From Psychrobacter immobilis (GTDB taxonomy: Bacteria > Pseudomonadota > Gammaproteobacteria > Pseudomonadales > Moraxellaceae), in contig CAJHAA010000025.1 in NCBI GenBank assembly GCA_904846265.1, positions 1 through 35,247 of the forward strand: a stretch of 35,247 nucleotides of DNA. Reading direction: 5' to 3'. A model generated the notes under the pieces. That model searched no databases, had not been told where the DNA came from, and saw only the letters and a list, made by a program, of their open reading frames with translations. The translations under genes were made by a program, and so were the position numbers. Positions 8,101 through 16,278 of the stretch are shown piece after piece (the first letter of the stretch is position 1; each line of letters opens with the position of its first letter).

Positions 8101-8584
8101 GAACTAAATAATCAGAATAAGTTACTTCCCATTGCTTTAGTTTAATATCGTCAGTTGGCTTGGGATTCTTTTCTAGGTAGATCTTTTTATATCTCTCTGT
8201 TGAAAGGATCTTGTAGTCGTAAAAGATTTTATCTACATTTTTTTGATAGATTAGGTTTTGAAAGTCTTGGAATGCTTGTTTTTGGATATCGTCCCATAGA
8301 GTTTGGAAATTACTTAGTAATTCATATTTTTGATAGGTACGTTTTGATACGTCATCTTGGTTTACGCTCAATATGTTTTTATCGCCTTTTCGTTTGGTAA
8401 ACCCAGCAATAATTTTAGGTGGAAAAACATTTTTATTTACGATTGAAGGGTTAATAGGCTGTTTTGTTACCTCACGAGCCTTACTTTTTTTCTTGTGTTT
8501 AGATTTCTGAGTTTGATGCGGCTTTGCTAGTTCTTTAAGCGACTTGTTGCTATCGTCATTTGATTTATTTTTTAATGGTTTCAT
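5132..8584 (-). CDS. Very large tyrosine recombinase (third gene of a mobile-element trio)
   Basis: This 1150-residue protein is about three times the usual integrase length. It starts with a lysine-rich tail (residues 1-45) and a long helical N-terminal region of unknown fold. A complete tyrosine-recombinase catalytic core lies at about residues 640-860. The visible residues are Arg at about 665 (AYRTGMRKKELLGL), HAFRH at about 774 giving HxxR, His at about 832 (GLVGHISPNRS) and the nucleophile Tyr near 843 (FEYYMHS). About 290 residues follow with no recognised domain. It should cut and rejoin DNA as the active partner of the 8591-10966 protein, from whose stop it is separated by 6 bases. 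The plan of two large recombinase-like proteins plus one small protein matches the published Gamma-Mobile-Trio and, more distantly, Tn554 TnpABC. I could not verify which. Confidence 0.8.
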   Translation of the reverse strand: MKPLKNKSNDDSNKSLKELAKPHQTQKSKHKKKSKAREVTKQPINPSIVNKNVFPPKIIAGFTKRKGDKNILSVNQDDVSKRTYQKYELLSNFQTLWDDIQKQAFQDFQNLIYQKNVDKIFYDYKILSTERYKKIYLEKNPKPTDDIKLKQWEVTYSDYLVQLALMTHPLDEQHFEAFLKQAKKLIHQVCSKIYTSMAQFRYAWEVLTKFVSYYNTFYMQSEYAYPLPSEPVLVKENPLSIDENWVKNGKLFNKITKAMMADWVAASKDQNQSLASLVFSLIAFGGINDKELLAALVNTLLDQPVLTAFNDHHVIVSVRYPTKNYGNERVESPNVRKSPLYITQQVSLDVISQCWLYRCRKFNDPYQFRTNTDVEKLLRNHLSIVLQVPKNKVPSLPSLLSYASYHWEMMPNVFVDQALIGVAQGKRKTTGLLTDDFSNLLNKEYKTDKPSLSIEVPLSKVSKNTVRYSELAEVRKIDIVKRIYKQLDSHYTTRQQKEKLKNNEYDINYHLTKMLNEERDIAENILIQFVLSRCNAKPRPKKETIQGYLSSVAYEWLYFLSGQPLNTYSSEDFEECYEEILEHKAVYRDNKDIQYSAKLLQRLHDIGVEHYHFPKVSIKEAQTQRVVRSEWISPLEYQAILLNMPKVVDPFEVDMYKLLFVLAYRTGMRKKELLGLRYEDIEGFTLGEPSLVIRPNIYRSTKTQGSIRRVAAFSLLSDEELNFFNRYVQLNELNKTDYIFSPSFDKYPIDDAEPLAVLRRILSLFEEAKDHTFHAFRHTAITNFSLILNADHKLVKTLTGYSDQHIAKIKTGLLGVNHDAQDKWYAISGLVGHISPNRSFEYYMHSAMLMTTYAIANTEMQLDYVIFKNITDISKDRLKSNSISIVDDKIFLSDTRKLAKKLTLNQSRDIPVNLTINTANRFKESDVFTTNMADDRVHRYGINQLIKFLQLLEQSGDIRLSANHSFIKFEDGRVFAKRAEQIAQITTSQGKCRFIETTEQRQPKNMKSRENYELLPVILKSVWILRDQQHADYLWFLQIVRQKITIDNAYLSFPVKDIEEFLRFVQISVRLLPAQSWMISGNEGIKATVHDIYRTIDKKSETSKIIFKPSNSRTIRFGICITDEQTSNGKAFSGLLRFLVHLFMIVDDEV

Positions 8585-8590
8585 TTGCTA

Positions 8591-10966
8591 TCACATTCTT
8601 AAATTCATTTGTTGTGCGATTTCCTCAAATGTATCACGCACTTGCCAAATTTGTTGCTTATTTACTGATGAGAATTGTCCCAATGCTTCTTGTCGGTTTT
8701 TTTCATGACCAATCACTGTGTTGATCAATATCATTGAGACGCCAAGCTTTTCAAGTTGGGTGCGTAAGAAGTGCCGTGTCCAATAAGAGTCCTCAAAAGG
8801 CATGCAGTCTGCTAGCAATTTTGAGATATGACTTCGCTTAATTTGAATAAGTTTATCGTAACTATCTGATAGCATATTCAGTAGGGTTAACTCATCTTGT
8901 TCTTGTTTGATCTGATGAATCATTTTATCGACCTTGGCAGTCGCATAAGGCTGATAATCGACAAGAAATAATTGGTACTTTTTTAAAATTGCCAAAAGAG
9001 TAGGGCACAACGGGATTAGTCGATGGTTCTTGACAGCCTTATTAGGTTTATCTGCAACTTCATACCAACCCACCTCTAAGTCAATATCTTTAACATTAGT
9101 CAGTCCATTATTTGGACGAGTACCAGTCAACAAACAAAACTGGATCCAAACAAGAGCGCTATACCTATTAAAGTGCTCCTCTTTATTAACGCTATCATCA
9201 ACCCATACCAATAGGTTCTGTAAAAACATATTGACGTACTCTAATGTCAGGGCAAATCCAGAGCCTGTAGTGAAGTCTATTTGGGTACTTAGCGGGCTAA
9301 TAAAACTATCGTCTAATTGATTGTCATAGTTAAGCAGCTCTATCGCTTGACGATAACGATTAACAAGAAAATCGTTACTATGGCTGCTGTAGTAGGTAGA
9401 GGGCGCAAGAGATGCTGGTATTCGACAAATCAGATCGGCAATATGTTGATTACTACCCTGAATGTATCTGTGTAAGATGATATGTAAAGCGGTTTCAATC
9501 CGTACTATTGATAGATAGGGTAAGTCTACCTCTTCCTTTATAGCCCGAATATAGTCTGAGATATCCTCCTTGCTTGGTAAGTTTCTTTTATCAGAAAGGA
9601 GTTTTATTAATCCCGATGGCATAGGTAGACGGATGATACTTTCTTGGTTTTCGTGGATACTTGCATCATACTCCTGCTTACGATCAGTGATTTGTAGCTG
9701 ATACTGCAAATATGCAGTATCTTCGAAAACGGTGAATAACCCGGAATCCGCAATGAAACCAGTTGTTATCAAAAACTCTACAGGAACCGCTGTCATCATT
9801 GATAGGAGTAAGATTAAAGAGGCTTTATTATATTTATAGTCGTATCGATGTGAATCTATCGCTAATCTGCCAAAAACCTGTTTTAAGCCTGCAACAGAAA
9901 GCGTTCGGACATTAGAGTTAAGCTCTAACTCTCGCTGACTGATATAGCTGTGATGAACGTTTTTCTCTATTCTTTGTAAGGGTTGCATGTAACGAACTTT
10001 TTTATCAGGCAAATCTAAACTGACAATTAGTGGACGTTCTAAAGTATCAATATATTCTTCAATATTTCTAGGTTTTCTTGAGTTTGGTGAGTATAGTTCA
10101 TCATCAAAATTTGGTATTGAAGGATATTGATAGTATAAATGTGGAGCTTCGTTTTCAATATCGTATCTACTCAGATTCCAGTAACTATTCTCTACCCAGG
10201 TTGAACCGTCCACAAAACTAGCTAACTGTTCGGTGGCTACGCTTTTAAAAGGATCCAAATATTTATCTTTCTTTTTGCGCTGGCGAGTGATTTTCTTATT
10301 AGGATAGTAGGCTTGCTCAAAGCATTTAACAATTGCGTCAAGCTGCTTAAATTTTTTACTGCGCAATTTGATGGTTGCGTCACTTTCCTCAGTGTTTGTT
10401 AGCAGATCTTTTCGTACTTCTTGTTCATACGCTACTATTCTCAATTGTTCTACAAAGAATAAATAGATGAAGTCTACTGTATTTGATAACTCTTCTAACT
10501 CGTCAAGTTTTGGTAATATCCTCCAAATCCATCGGTTATTCTTAGCCTTAGAAAATACGGGTAATTTGAATCTGTTAATTATATTCGTTAAATGCGTCCT
10601 TGCTTTTTTGTGATGTGATAATAACAAGTACGTATGAATAGATATGCACAACCATATGATTTCTTTGTGCTCATCATCGCTTAAGTTAGCTAGCAAGAAA
10701 AGCGGTTGTAGAATCGGAGGTAATGCATTAAGTGTCTTTTTACTGACTTCTTCTTGAAAAAGCAAACCGTTTTTTATAGCTATCAACTGCTCTATTAAAG
10801 GTGGCGATCGTTGTTGAATGCTTGAATTAATTGAAGTGGCAATTTCCTTTAATGAAGCTATCCAGTTCTCAGTGTAGTTATATTCATCTTCAACACTTAA
10901 AAAATCAACTTGTTCAATAAGCTGGTTATCCGTCAACAGAACAATTTGATTACCATCATCAGGCAT
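8591..10966 (-). CDS. Large tyrosine-recombinase-like protein lacking the usual nucleophile (second gene of the trio)
   Basis: I chose ATG 10966 (791 residues, starting MPDDGNQIVLLTDN) because it overlaps the end of the preceding gene by only 8 bases; an in-frame ATG at 11020 would overlap by 62. The N-terminal two thirds is helical and unassigned. The C-terminus has a recombinase core: LLTGTRPNNGL supplies Arg-I, YWTRHFLRTQL gives HxxR, and VIGHEKNRQEALGQFSSV supplies the His. Where a Tyr nucleophile is expected after GH there is Phe (GQFSS), and no Tyr follows to the C-terminus. It is therefore probably a DNA-binding or regulatory partner of the complete recombinase at 5132-8584. Substitution by sequencing error (TTC for TAC) is possible. 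Confidence 0.78.
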   Translation of the reverse strand: MPDDGNQIVLLTDNQLIEQVDFLSVEDEYNYTENWIASLKEIATSINSSIQQRSPPLIEQLIAIKNGLLFQEEVSKKTLNALPPILQPLFLLANLSDDEHKEIIWLCISIHTYLLLSHHKKARTHLTNIINRFKLPVFSKAKNNRWIWRILPKLDELEELSNTVDFIYLFFVEQLRIVAYEQEVRKDLLTNTEESDATIKLRSKKFKQLDAIVKCFEQAYYPNKKITRQRKKKDKYLDPFKSVATEQLASFVDGSTWVENSYWNLSRYDIENEAPHLYYQYPSIPNFDDELYSPNSRKPRNIEEYIDTLERPLIVSLDLPDKKVRYMQPLQRIEKNVHHSYISQRELELNSNVRTLSVAGLKQVFGRLAIDSHRYDYKYNKASLILLLSMMTAVPVEFLITTGFIADSGLFTVFEDTAYLQYQLQITDRKQEYDASIHENQESIIRLPMPSGLIKLLSDKRNLPSKEDISDYIRAIKEEVDLPYLSIVRIETALHIILHRYIQGSNQHIADLICRIPASLAPSTYYSSHSNDFLVNRYRQAIELLNYDNQLDDSFISPLSTQIDFTTGSGFALTLEYVNMFLQNLLVWVDDSVNKEEHFNRYSALVWIQFCLLTGTRPNNGLTNVKDIDLEVGWYEVADKPNKAVKNHRLIPLCPTLLAILKKYQLFLVDYQPYATAKVDKMIHQIKQEQDELTLLNMLSDSYDKLIQIKRSHISKLLADCMPFEDSYWTRHFLRTQLEKLGVSMILINTVIGHEKNRQEALGQFSSVNKQQIWQVRDTFEEIAQQMNLRM

Positions 10967-11516
10967 TATATTTCTCGCTATTTTTTGACTCGTTCCGTGC
11001 GTTATCATATGTCTTTTCATGGATATTCATGTGTCTGCAAAATAGAAAGATAGAGTAGCTATTGAGATTAAACAAATACTGACATTGTTCTGTGGTTAAA
11101 ATCTTGATCAAATCTTTATGTACTTCATAGTAATTTAAATTTTCTTGGCTACGAATGGCTCTATTTATAAAGTTAATAAGTTCATAAAAAATAGTTTCCA
11201 GCCTATGAAGTCCAGGGGATTCGTTGTTGTTAAGGTAGATACAATGTACTTGCTTATCTGTAGCTTGCTGTATGTATCTCTTACAAAAGATTGCTAAGAT
11301 ATAGTTATTTAAGAAGATGAAGTTTTTGTCTATGATTGTCACAAATGTAGTAGCTGCTAGTGCTCTTTCAATCTCCATCTCAAGAAAACCATCTTCTAGT
11401 TTTGATAAGATCTCATAAGTTAGAATGTAAAGTTGCTTAAACTCGTCATGGTAAGCAATAAACTGCTCTGAGATATAGCTGAGTGAGTATTGTTTTAATT
11501 TCACTTTATAATCCAT
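10959..11516 (-). CDS. Unknown 185-aa protein, first gene of the recombinase trio
   Basis: This is a mostly helical protein starting MDYKVKLKQYSLSYISEQF. It has no signal peptide, membrane segment or motif I recognise. It ends in a charged tail (NIHEKTYDNARNESKNSEKYNA), and its last codons overlap the ATG of the next gene. That overlap and the 6-base gap after the second gene make all three one translationally coupled operon. In comparable elements (Gamma-Mobile-Trio GmtX, Tn554 TnpC) the small protein is an accessory of recombination, guiding orientation or target choice. That role is assigned here by position only, not by sequence. Confidence 0.65.
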   Translation of the reverse strand: MDYKVKLKQYSLSYISEQFIAYHDEFKQLYILTYEILSKLEDGFLEMEIERALAATTFVTIIDKNFIFLNNYILAIFCKRYIQQATDKQVHCIYLNNNESPGLHRLETIFYELINFINRAIRSQENLNYYEVHKDLIKILTTEQCQYLFNLNSYSIFLFCRHMNIHEKTYDNARNESKNSEKYNA

Positions 11517-11624
11517 TATCTGATAATGTTGCAGGATGCATGCTCAGTAATTAGGGTAATGGTACAGTCGAAGTAAGGTTTTATATTAGAAGCTATCAAG
11601 GATTTAACGGTTAATGTATCTAAT

Positions 11625-12485
11625 TTAAAAAGGCTCCCAGCACAAGCGTGGCAACTTCATAGAGGCTGGAGTCGGTAAAGCTAGATTAGGACTATAGTAA
11701 AAAGATAAAACTTGTTTCATATGTTGGATCTGGTTGTTATATTTCTTTGCATGAGTTATGGCTTCGTATTCATTGCGCAGTTTTACAATATAGAATGTTG
11801 AGCTGTCTTTCTTCTTTCGAAAACATAAAGCATAAATAGTTTCCTGAAAAAGTCTTTTGTTTTTGATGCCATTATCAATTTTTTCATACAATACTGGGTT
11901 TTTTAGGAACTCTTTAATATTTACTTCGAAATCATCTAAATAAAAATCTATCGATGTTTTAAATAAGGTTTTGCGTTTAGTTGTTAAGTGTTCACTAATA
12001 TAAAGTGCTTGGACCCATATTTTATAGTTACGTTTAGTTGTAGTTACTGTACGATAGTGAGTTGATGGTTGGCTTTCTTTGTCAAATGGAGGTGTATTAT
12101 TCTCTGCTTTTTTCATAGAGTTTTTTACTAAAGCCATTTCTGAGTATCGTTCATAGCGTTCTTTAGCTAATAGACATTGCTCAGTAGTGATTTCCCATGC
12201 TGAATTTTTATGATAAGCAGGAGGTAGGATCGTAATAATTTTACCAGAACGTTCATCTTGAATTGCTACATAGCAGAATTTGTCTTTTTGACTAAAAAAT
12301 AGTAAATGCCGACGAGATGAACCTGCAATTTGCCCGATGTTTACACATGCTCCATTATCAAGCAGGTTCATTAATTCTAAACTATCTATAGATGTACGCT
12401 GAAAGATACGTTTGGCAGCATGAGAAGATGGATAGGCAAAACGTTGTTGACGGAAACTAAAGGCTTCCAGTTCTTTGTTGCTCAT
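11625..12485 (-). CDS. Unknown 286-aa protein with DUF4258-like N-terminus
   Basis: Residues of about 15-95 resemble the small DUF4258/BrnT-like fold: SSHAAKRIFQRTSI (helix with HAxxR), then LLDNGACVNIG, RRHLLFFSQKDKFCYVAI and GKIITILPP. That fold occurs in RelE-like toxins and in orphan domains. The C-terminal 150 residues (KIWVQALYISEHLTTKRKTLF...) are not recognised. The gene lies 108 bp upstream of the recombinase trio in the same direction, so it may share its promoter or be separate cargo. No antitoxin-like neighbour is present, which argues against a simple toxin. The function is unknown. Confidence 0.6.
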   Translation of the reverse strand: MSNKELEAFSFRQQRFAYPSSHAAKRIFQRTSIDSLELMNLLDNGACVNIGQIAGSSRRHLLFFSQKDKFCYVAIQDERSGKIITILPPAYHKNSAWEITTEQCLLAKERYERYSEMALVKNSMKKAENNTPPFDKESQPSTHYRTVTTTKRNYKIWVQALYISEHLTTKRKTLFKTSIDFYLDDFEVNIKEFLKNPVLYEKIDNGIKNKRLFQETIYALCFRKKKDSSTFYIVKLRNEYEAITHAKKYNNQIQHMKQVLSFYYSPNLALPTPASMKLPRLCWEPF

Positions 12486-12803
12486 AAGCTTACCCGCCTA
12501 ATACAATTTAGCTGTCATCAAGCGATGCATGGCTATTTCTATATCTTATCCTCGCCAATATCAGGGTTTTAGTCAACCAATTTGGAGAAAATAATAATTT
12601 ATACATATATGCATGTCTTAGGTATAAATATTAAAAAAATCATAAAGCAGCGTCTGACATACTCGGGACGGTCCATCTGGCCAAGAGTGATTTGCTCATA
12701 AAACTAAATGAAAGAAAAATGCGACTCTTTTCCACAAATAACTTAATATCTTTTAAAGATAAAAAATCCAGAGCAATCTGGACTTTTTATCAAGTTTACT
12801 GGT
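12486..12803. other. Non-coding spacer with a solitary IS terminal repeat
   Basis: These 318 bases hold no gene. At 12652-12675, read on the minus strand, TGGACCGTCCCGAGTATGTC resembles the right-end repeat of the IS at 929-2236 (TGAACCGCCCCGACTATATC). It is therefore probably the last remnant of a related IS. An AT-rich tract follows. A terminator for the upstream operon sits at 12757-12790. Confidence 0.4.
12757..12790 (-). terminator. Rho-independent terminator of the DnaK-like/helicase operon
   Basis: On the minus strand, A-rich sequence precedes the stem TCCAGA-TTGC-TCTGGA (12767-12782) and a run of Ts follows. It starts about 20 bases after the stop codon at 12804 and marks the end of the three-gene operon. 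Confidence 0.8.
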
Positions 12804-15062
12804 TTATTTATTGGGGAGATTACTATTCGACAACAGTTCTTTTTTAAAGTCACTAAAACTTTCATGTATCTTCATATCATTACCTACTATTTTAGCAAAG
12901 GCTTCAAAGAATTCTGGAAGTCTTTTTAAATCTTTAAACTCATTTTTGTAGCGAACATTCTTTGAAAAAAGCGAGTCTCGAAAAAACCCTCCATGCTTCT
13001 CCTTACCTTTTGGCAGCTCTTTAATTGTACTTATAGCATCCTCTAACAGTTTAGTTGGGTTTATTGGAGGAAGCTCTTCTTTAGTGTTTTCTGACGAAAA
13101 CAAATCCCCATTTGATGGTGTATTTATACTCTTTTTATCTTCTTGAACTCGATCGCGTTTAATGGTCTCATAATCATTGTCTATAATAGTTGAAATATTA
13201 GATAGCTTGGCATCGTATTCAATCTCATCAGGCTTATCCATATCTTTGGTATTATCCACAGAATCTTGTGAGTCAACTGATTTTTGAGTTTCTAAATGAG
13301 GCTCAGTAGAGTTGTTATCAGTTGTACTAATAGAAGTATCTACCTTTTCATTTGAAAGAGTGTTGTTCGTTTCAATAATGCTATTGTGTATTGTTCGTGT
13401 TCGTGTTCGTGTTCGTGTTTGAGATTGGGTAGATTGATTTGAATCGTCAATCCTATTGGTACTATCCTTAGACTCTTCTGAGTCAACTGAGTCAACTGAG
13501 TTCTGAGCTTCTGAATGAGGCTGAGTAGAATTGTTATCGGTTGTATCGCTAATAATATATTCCTTTTCATTCGAAAGGGTGTTGTTAGTTTCAATATTGC
13601 TACTGTCTATTATCGTTGCTTGAGACTGGGTAGGTTGATTTGAATCACCAGTCTTATTGGTAGTATCCTCAGACTCTTCTGATTCAACTAACTTTTTAGC
13701 CTCTGGATGAGGCTGAGTAGGCTCGTCATTGGTTGTATTGCTAGGAATATCTTCCTTTTCTTTCAGAGGAATATTATCAATTTTAATATTGTCGTTGTTT
13801 TCTATCGGTTTTTGAGACTGGATAGATTGATTTAAATTACTATCACTATTTTCTATTGTCTCAGATCCTATTTCAGGCTCCTGTATTTTACTGACTTCTA
13901 TGTTGTTATAAGCAAGCTGTATCTCTTCAGATGTAAGGTGCACCTTATTGATAATATTTTTAAGCTGAGCTTGATCAATATTACATAACGTAAGCTTTTC
14001 CTTTTTTTTATTAGAAAAAAAGTTAGTATTAAACATAACTAAGTTTTTTTGCTCAATATTTTTTGCTATATATAAAGAATTTAAATAAACTTCATTTAAT
14101 CGTCTACCAATAAAGTAAGCAATTAGTTGCGAAATATCTTCTGGAGAATCTATTTTATCTAAAAGCGTCAAGTCTTTACTCAACGATAGGAGGTTAATAT
14201 CATAATTACTTTCTAGAATATTATAATAATGAACTAAGATAGTAGAGGCTAAATAATGCTCTTTGGGTTCAGAGTTATCACTATGCCATTTATCAAAAAA
14301 AGATTTTTCAGCTATTAGCAAAGGATAATCAAATAAGGAATCGCTATCATTCGTAATGAAGCTATCTTCTAGAAATTTATAGGTCTTAGCTATATCTTGT
14401 ATTTCTACGTTTTGACTATTTTTTCGGAAGTCATAATATTTACGATATAAAATTTTACCTATTTTTTCATTGAACTCTTGATTTATAACTAACCATGCAA
14501 AAGAGCTTCTTTTGTGACGATCTTGTAGTTTTGAATGCAAGTTCCTGCGATTATAGTTCTTCAATACTCTATTAAATAAAGTATCATCATCAACTTTTGG
14601 TTCAACTTCAAATTTTTGATAGTCCAATATCTCAAGGAATTTATTACCTTTGTCATGATTTCTTAGTCTAAATTGAGTGTTTTTCCATTCACTCCATAGT
14701 TTTTCAATTTTACTATCATGATTTAGGATAGAGTGAGATTGTTCCACCTCATATTCAAGAAGGTCACGGCCTTTGATACTTAATGAGTAAAACCCTCGCA
14801 CAGCTTGGATAGAAATATAGTCTGAAAATAGAGTACGTTTTACATAGAGCTCTTTACAACTATAGTCATTAACTAAAGATGCTATTAAATACGCATCTTC
14901 TTCATCAAGTGCATGATCGACACTGAGGCTCATTAATTTATCAAAGCCAGATTCCGTGTTATCAAAATAACTAATACGTGATGGTGAGATACGTAAGTAG
15001 CCAAAAGCTAACCAATTCAACCATTCTTTTTGAGTAATAATTATACAGTTACTGTTTTTCAT
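12804..15062 (-). CDS. Unknown 752-aa protein with repetitive acidic linker (third gene of the DnaK-like/helicase operon)
   Basis: I chose ATG 15062 (starting MKNSNCIIITQKEWLNWLAFG) because it forms TAATG with the helicase stop; an in-frame start at 15077 is less likely. Residues of about 1-390 look folded and match no family I know. Residues of about 400-610 are a disordered Ser/Thr/Asn/Glu/Asp-rich linker made of three imperfect repeats of about 65 residues with the recurring pattern QS(I/T)QSQ...IETNNTLSNEKE...TTDN.STQPH.EA..SV.S. The third repeat contains a TRTRTRT run. The last ~100 residues are a small basic helical domain (GGFFRDSLFSKNVRYKNEFKD). A scaffold or client-recognition role beside the chaperone and helicase is possible but unproven. 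Confidence 0.7.
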   Translation of the reverse strand: MKNSNCIIITQKEWLNWLAFGYLRISPSRISYFDNTESGFDKLMSLSVDHALDEEDAYLIASLVNDYSCKELYVKRTLFSDYISIQAVRGFYSLSIKGRDLLEYEVEQSHSILNHDSKIEKLWSEWKNTQFRLRNHDKGNKFLEILDYQKFEVEPKVDDDTLFNRVLKNYNRRNLHSKLQDRHKRSSFAWLVINQEFNEKIGKILYRKYYDFRKNSQNVEIQDIAKTYKFLEDSFITNDSDSLFDYPLLIAEKSFFDKWHSDNSEPKEHYLASTILVHYYNILESNYDINLLSLSKDLTLLDKIDSPEDISQLIAYFIGRRLNEVYLNSLYIAKNIEQKNLVMFNTNFFSNKKKEKLTLCNIDQAQLKNIINKVHLTSEEIQLAYNNIEVSKIQEPEIGSETIENSDSNLNQSIQSQKPIENNDNIKIDNIPLKEKEDIPSNTTNDEPTQPHPEAKKLVESEESEDTTNKTGDSNQPTQSQATIIDSSNIETNNTLSNEKEYIISDTTDNNSTQPHSEAQNSVDSVDSEESKDSTNRIDDSNQSTQSQTRTRTRTRTIHNSIIETNNTLSNEKVDTSISTTDNNSTEPHLETQKSVDSQDSVDNTKDMDKPDEIEYDAKLSNISTIIDNDYETIKRDRVQEDKKSINTPSNGDLFSSENTKEELPPINPTKLLEDAISTIKELPKGKEKHGGFFRDSLFSKNVRYKNEFKDLKRLPEFFEAFAKIVGNDMKIHESFSDFKKELLSNSNLPNK
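13391..13420. repeat. Hexanucleotide microsatellite inside the 752-aa protein gene
   Basis: There are about four and a half tandem copies of TGTTCG. They encode the TRTRTRT run on the minus strand. Because the unit is six bases, slippage would change protein length by two residues without breaking the frame. Confidence 0.8.
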
Positions 15063-16270
15063 TAGAATATATCCCAATCGTCATTTTCATCGTCATCTAC
15101 TAAATGAGGATTCTCAATTTTTTCATAACTTCCGTTTGGCAAGTCACTTATAAATTTATGCGGGTGTTTACCGCTATATGTTAGAAACAAGTCCTTGCGA
15201 CTACGTGTTACGGCTACAAAAAGCAGTCTTTGATCCAACCCTGGATTGTTTTCTAGTACATTTTGAAAAACAATTTGTTTGCTTGAACTTAATTGAGGTA
15301 CATACACAGTATCGAAGTCTAAACCTTTCGAACTATGATAGGTCATTATATAAACGATTGGCTGCTTATCGCTCTCATCTAGCTCGCCATAGCTGTTACC
15401 TAGATATCTATATGGCAGTTTATGATATCTGAAATATCCATTTACTTGGTTATAATCTAACCTAGTAGAGGAGTCTTTAAGGTTTATATCTTTAAAGGGT
15501 CCAGGTGGTGATATGTTGTTAGATGTATAGGTTTGATAAAAAAAACTCTTAATGTCTGAGTGATGAGTAAATAATATAGAACTTGGACTTCCTGGAGCTG
15601 CCCGCTGGTGAGCATTTTCTGCTACCCAATTTAATTCGGAAGCCTGATTATCAAACTCAATAATTAAAGGCGTGTTATCTCCATAGGTATTTTCTGGAGA
15701 ACCTTCATTAATTTTACTATTTGGAAGAATCTTTTTAGCTAAATCTCTCATTGATTTGGTTAATCTTAAGATCTCTGTGAAGAAGAGCTTATTGGGTTTG
15801 AAGATGTTGTCTATCTGATATTCTTCAGCACTTCCTTGATAAATACTTTGTTCACAATCTCCTGCTATAAATAAGAATTTTGAAAGGCTTTTTATTCTAT
15901 CTAGATGATCAGGACGAATATCTTGTACCTCATCAAGAAATACAAAATCATAAATACGGTTGTCTTTTAAAAACTGAGTATGTGTTTGAATATTTATGAA
16001 GCCTTTATTTTCTGCTACAAAGGTCTTTTTAATGAGTTCTTTCATGGCATGTGTGTAGGTAATAAAGCAGTAACGTTCTTGAACGCCTAGAGATTTTCTG
16101 TCAGCTCTCAATTTGACCGCCAAGTTAGCTAAAACTGTTGTTTTGCCCGTTCCTGCAAAGCCTTGAACCCAGTAAACTGTCTTATTATCCTCTCGAACAG
16201 ATTTTAGCATTTCGTTAATATAACGAGTTTGTCTGTCTCTAAGTTTGTTAAACGGTATCCACCAAGCCAT
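15062..16270 (-). CDS. Compact UvrD-like SF1 helicase
   Basis: This is a 402-residue superfamily 1A helicase, short against the ~720 residues of UvrD because large 1B/2B inserts are missing. Visible motifs: Walker A GFAGTGKTT (37-45), Walker B VFLDEVQD (110-117), motif III GDCEQSIY (137-144), motif IV arginine in LRLTKSMR (168-175), motif V TYHSSKGLDFD (310-320) and motif VI FVAVTRSRKD (351-360). All ATP-binding residues look intact. It ends with an acidic tail (DDDENDDWDIF). It probably translocates on single-stranded DNA or strips proteins. It begins 8 bases after the DnaK-like gene and its stop overlaps the next ATG, so the three proteins are made together. Confidence 0.85.
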   Translation of the reverse strand: MAWWIPFNKLRDRQTRYINEMLKSVREDNKTVYWVQGFAGTGKTTVLANLAVKLRADRKSLGVQERYCFITYTHAMKELIKKTFVAENKGFINIQTHTQFLKDNRIYDFVFLDEVQDIRPDHLDRIKSLSKFLFIAGDCEQSIYQGSAEEYQIDNIFKPNKLFFTEILRLTKSMRDLAKKILPNSKINEGSPENTYGDNTPLIIEFDNQASELNWVAENAHQRAAPGSPSSILFTHHSDIKSFFYQTYTSNNISPPGPFKDINLKDSSTRLDYNQVNGYFRYHKLPYRYLGNSYGELDESDKQPIVYIMTYHSSKGLDFDTVYVPQLSSSKQIVFQNVLENNPGLDQRLLFVAVTRSRKDLFLTYSGKHPHKFISDLPNGSYEKIENPHLVDDDENDDWDIF

Positions 16271-16278
16271 AAACGCCT

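Noticed and set aside
13340..13594. Minus-strand frame of 84 codons inside the 752-aa protein gene
   Set aside because: It is a shadow frame created by the low-complexity repeats of the real gene.
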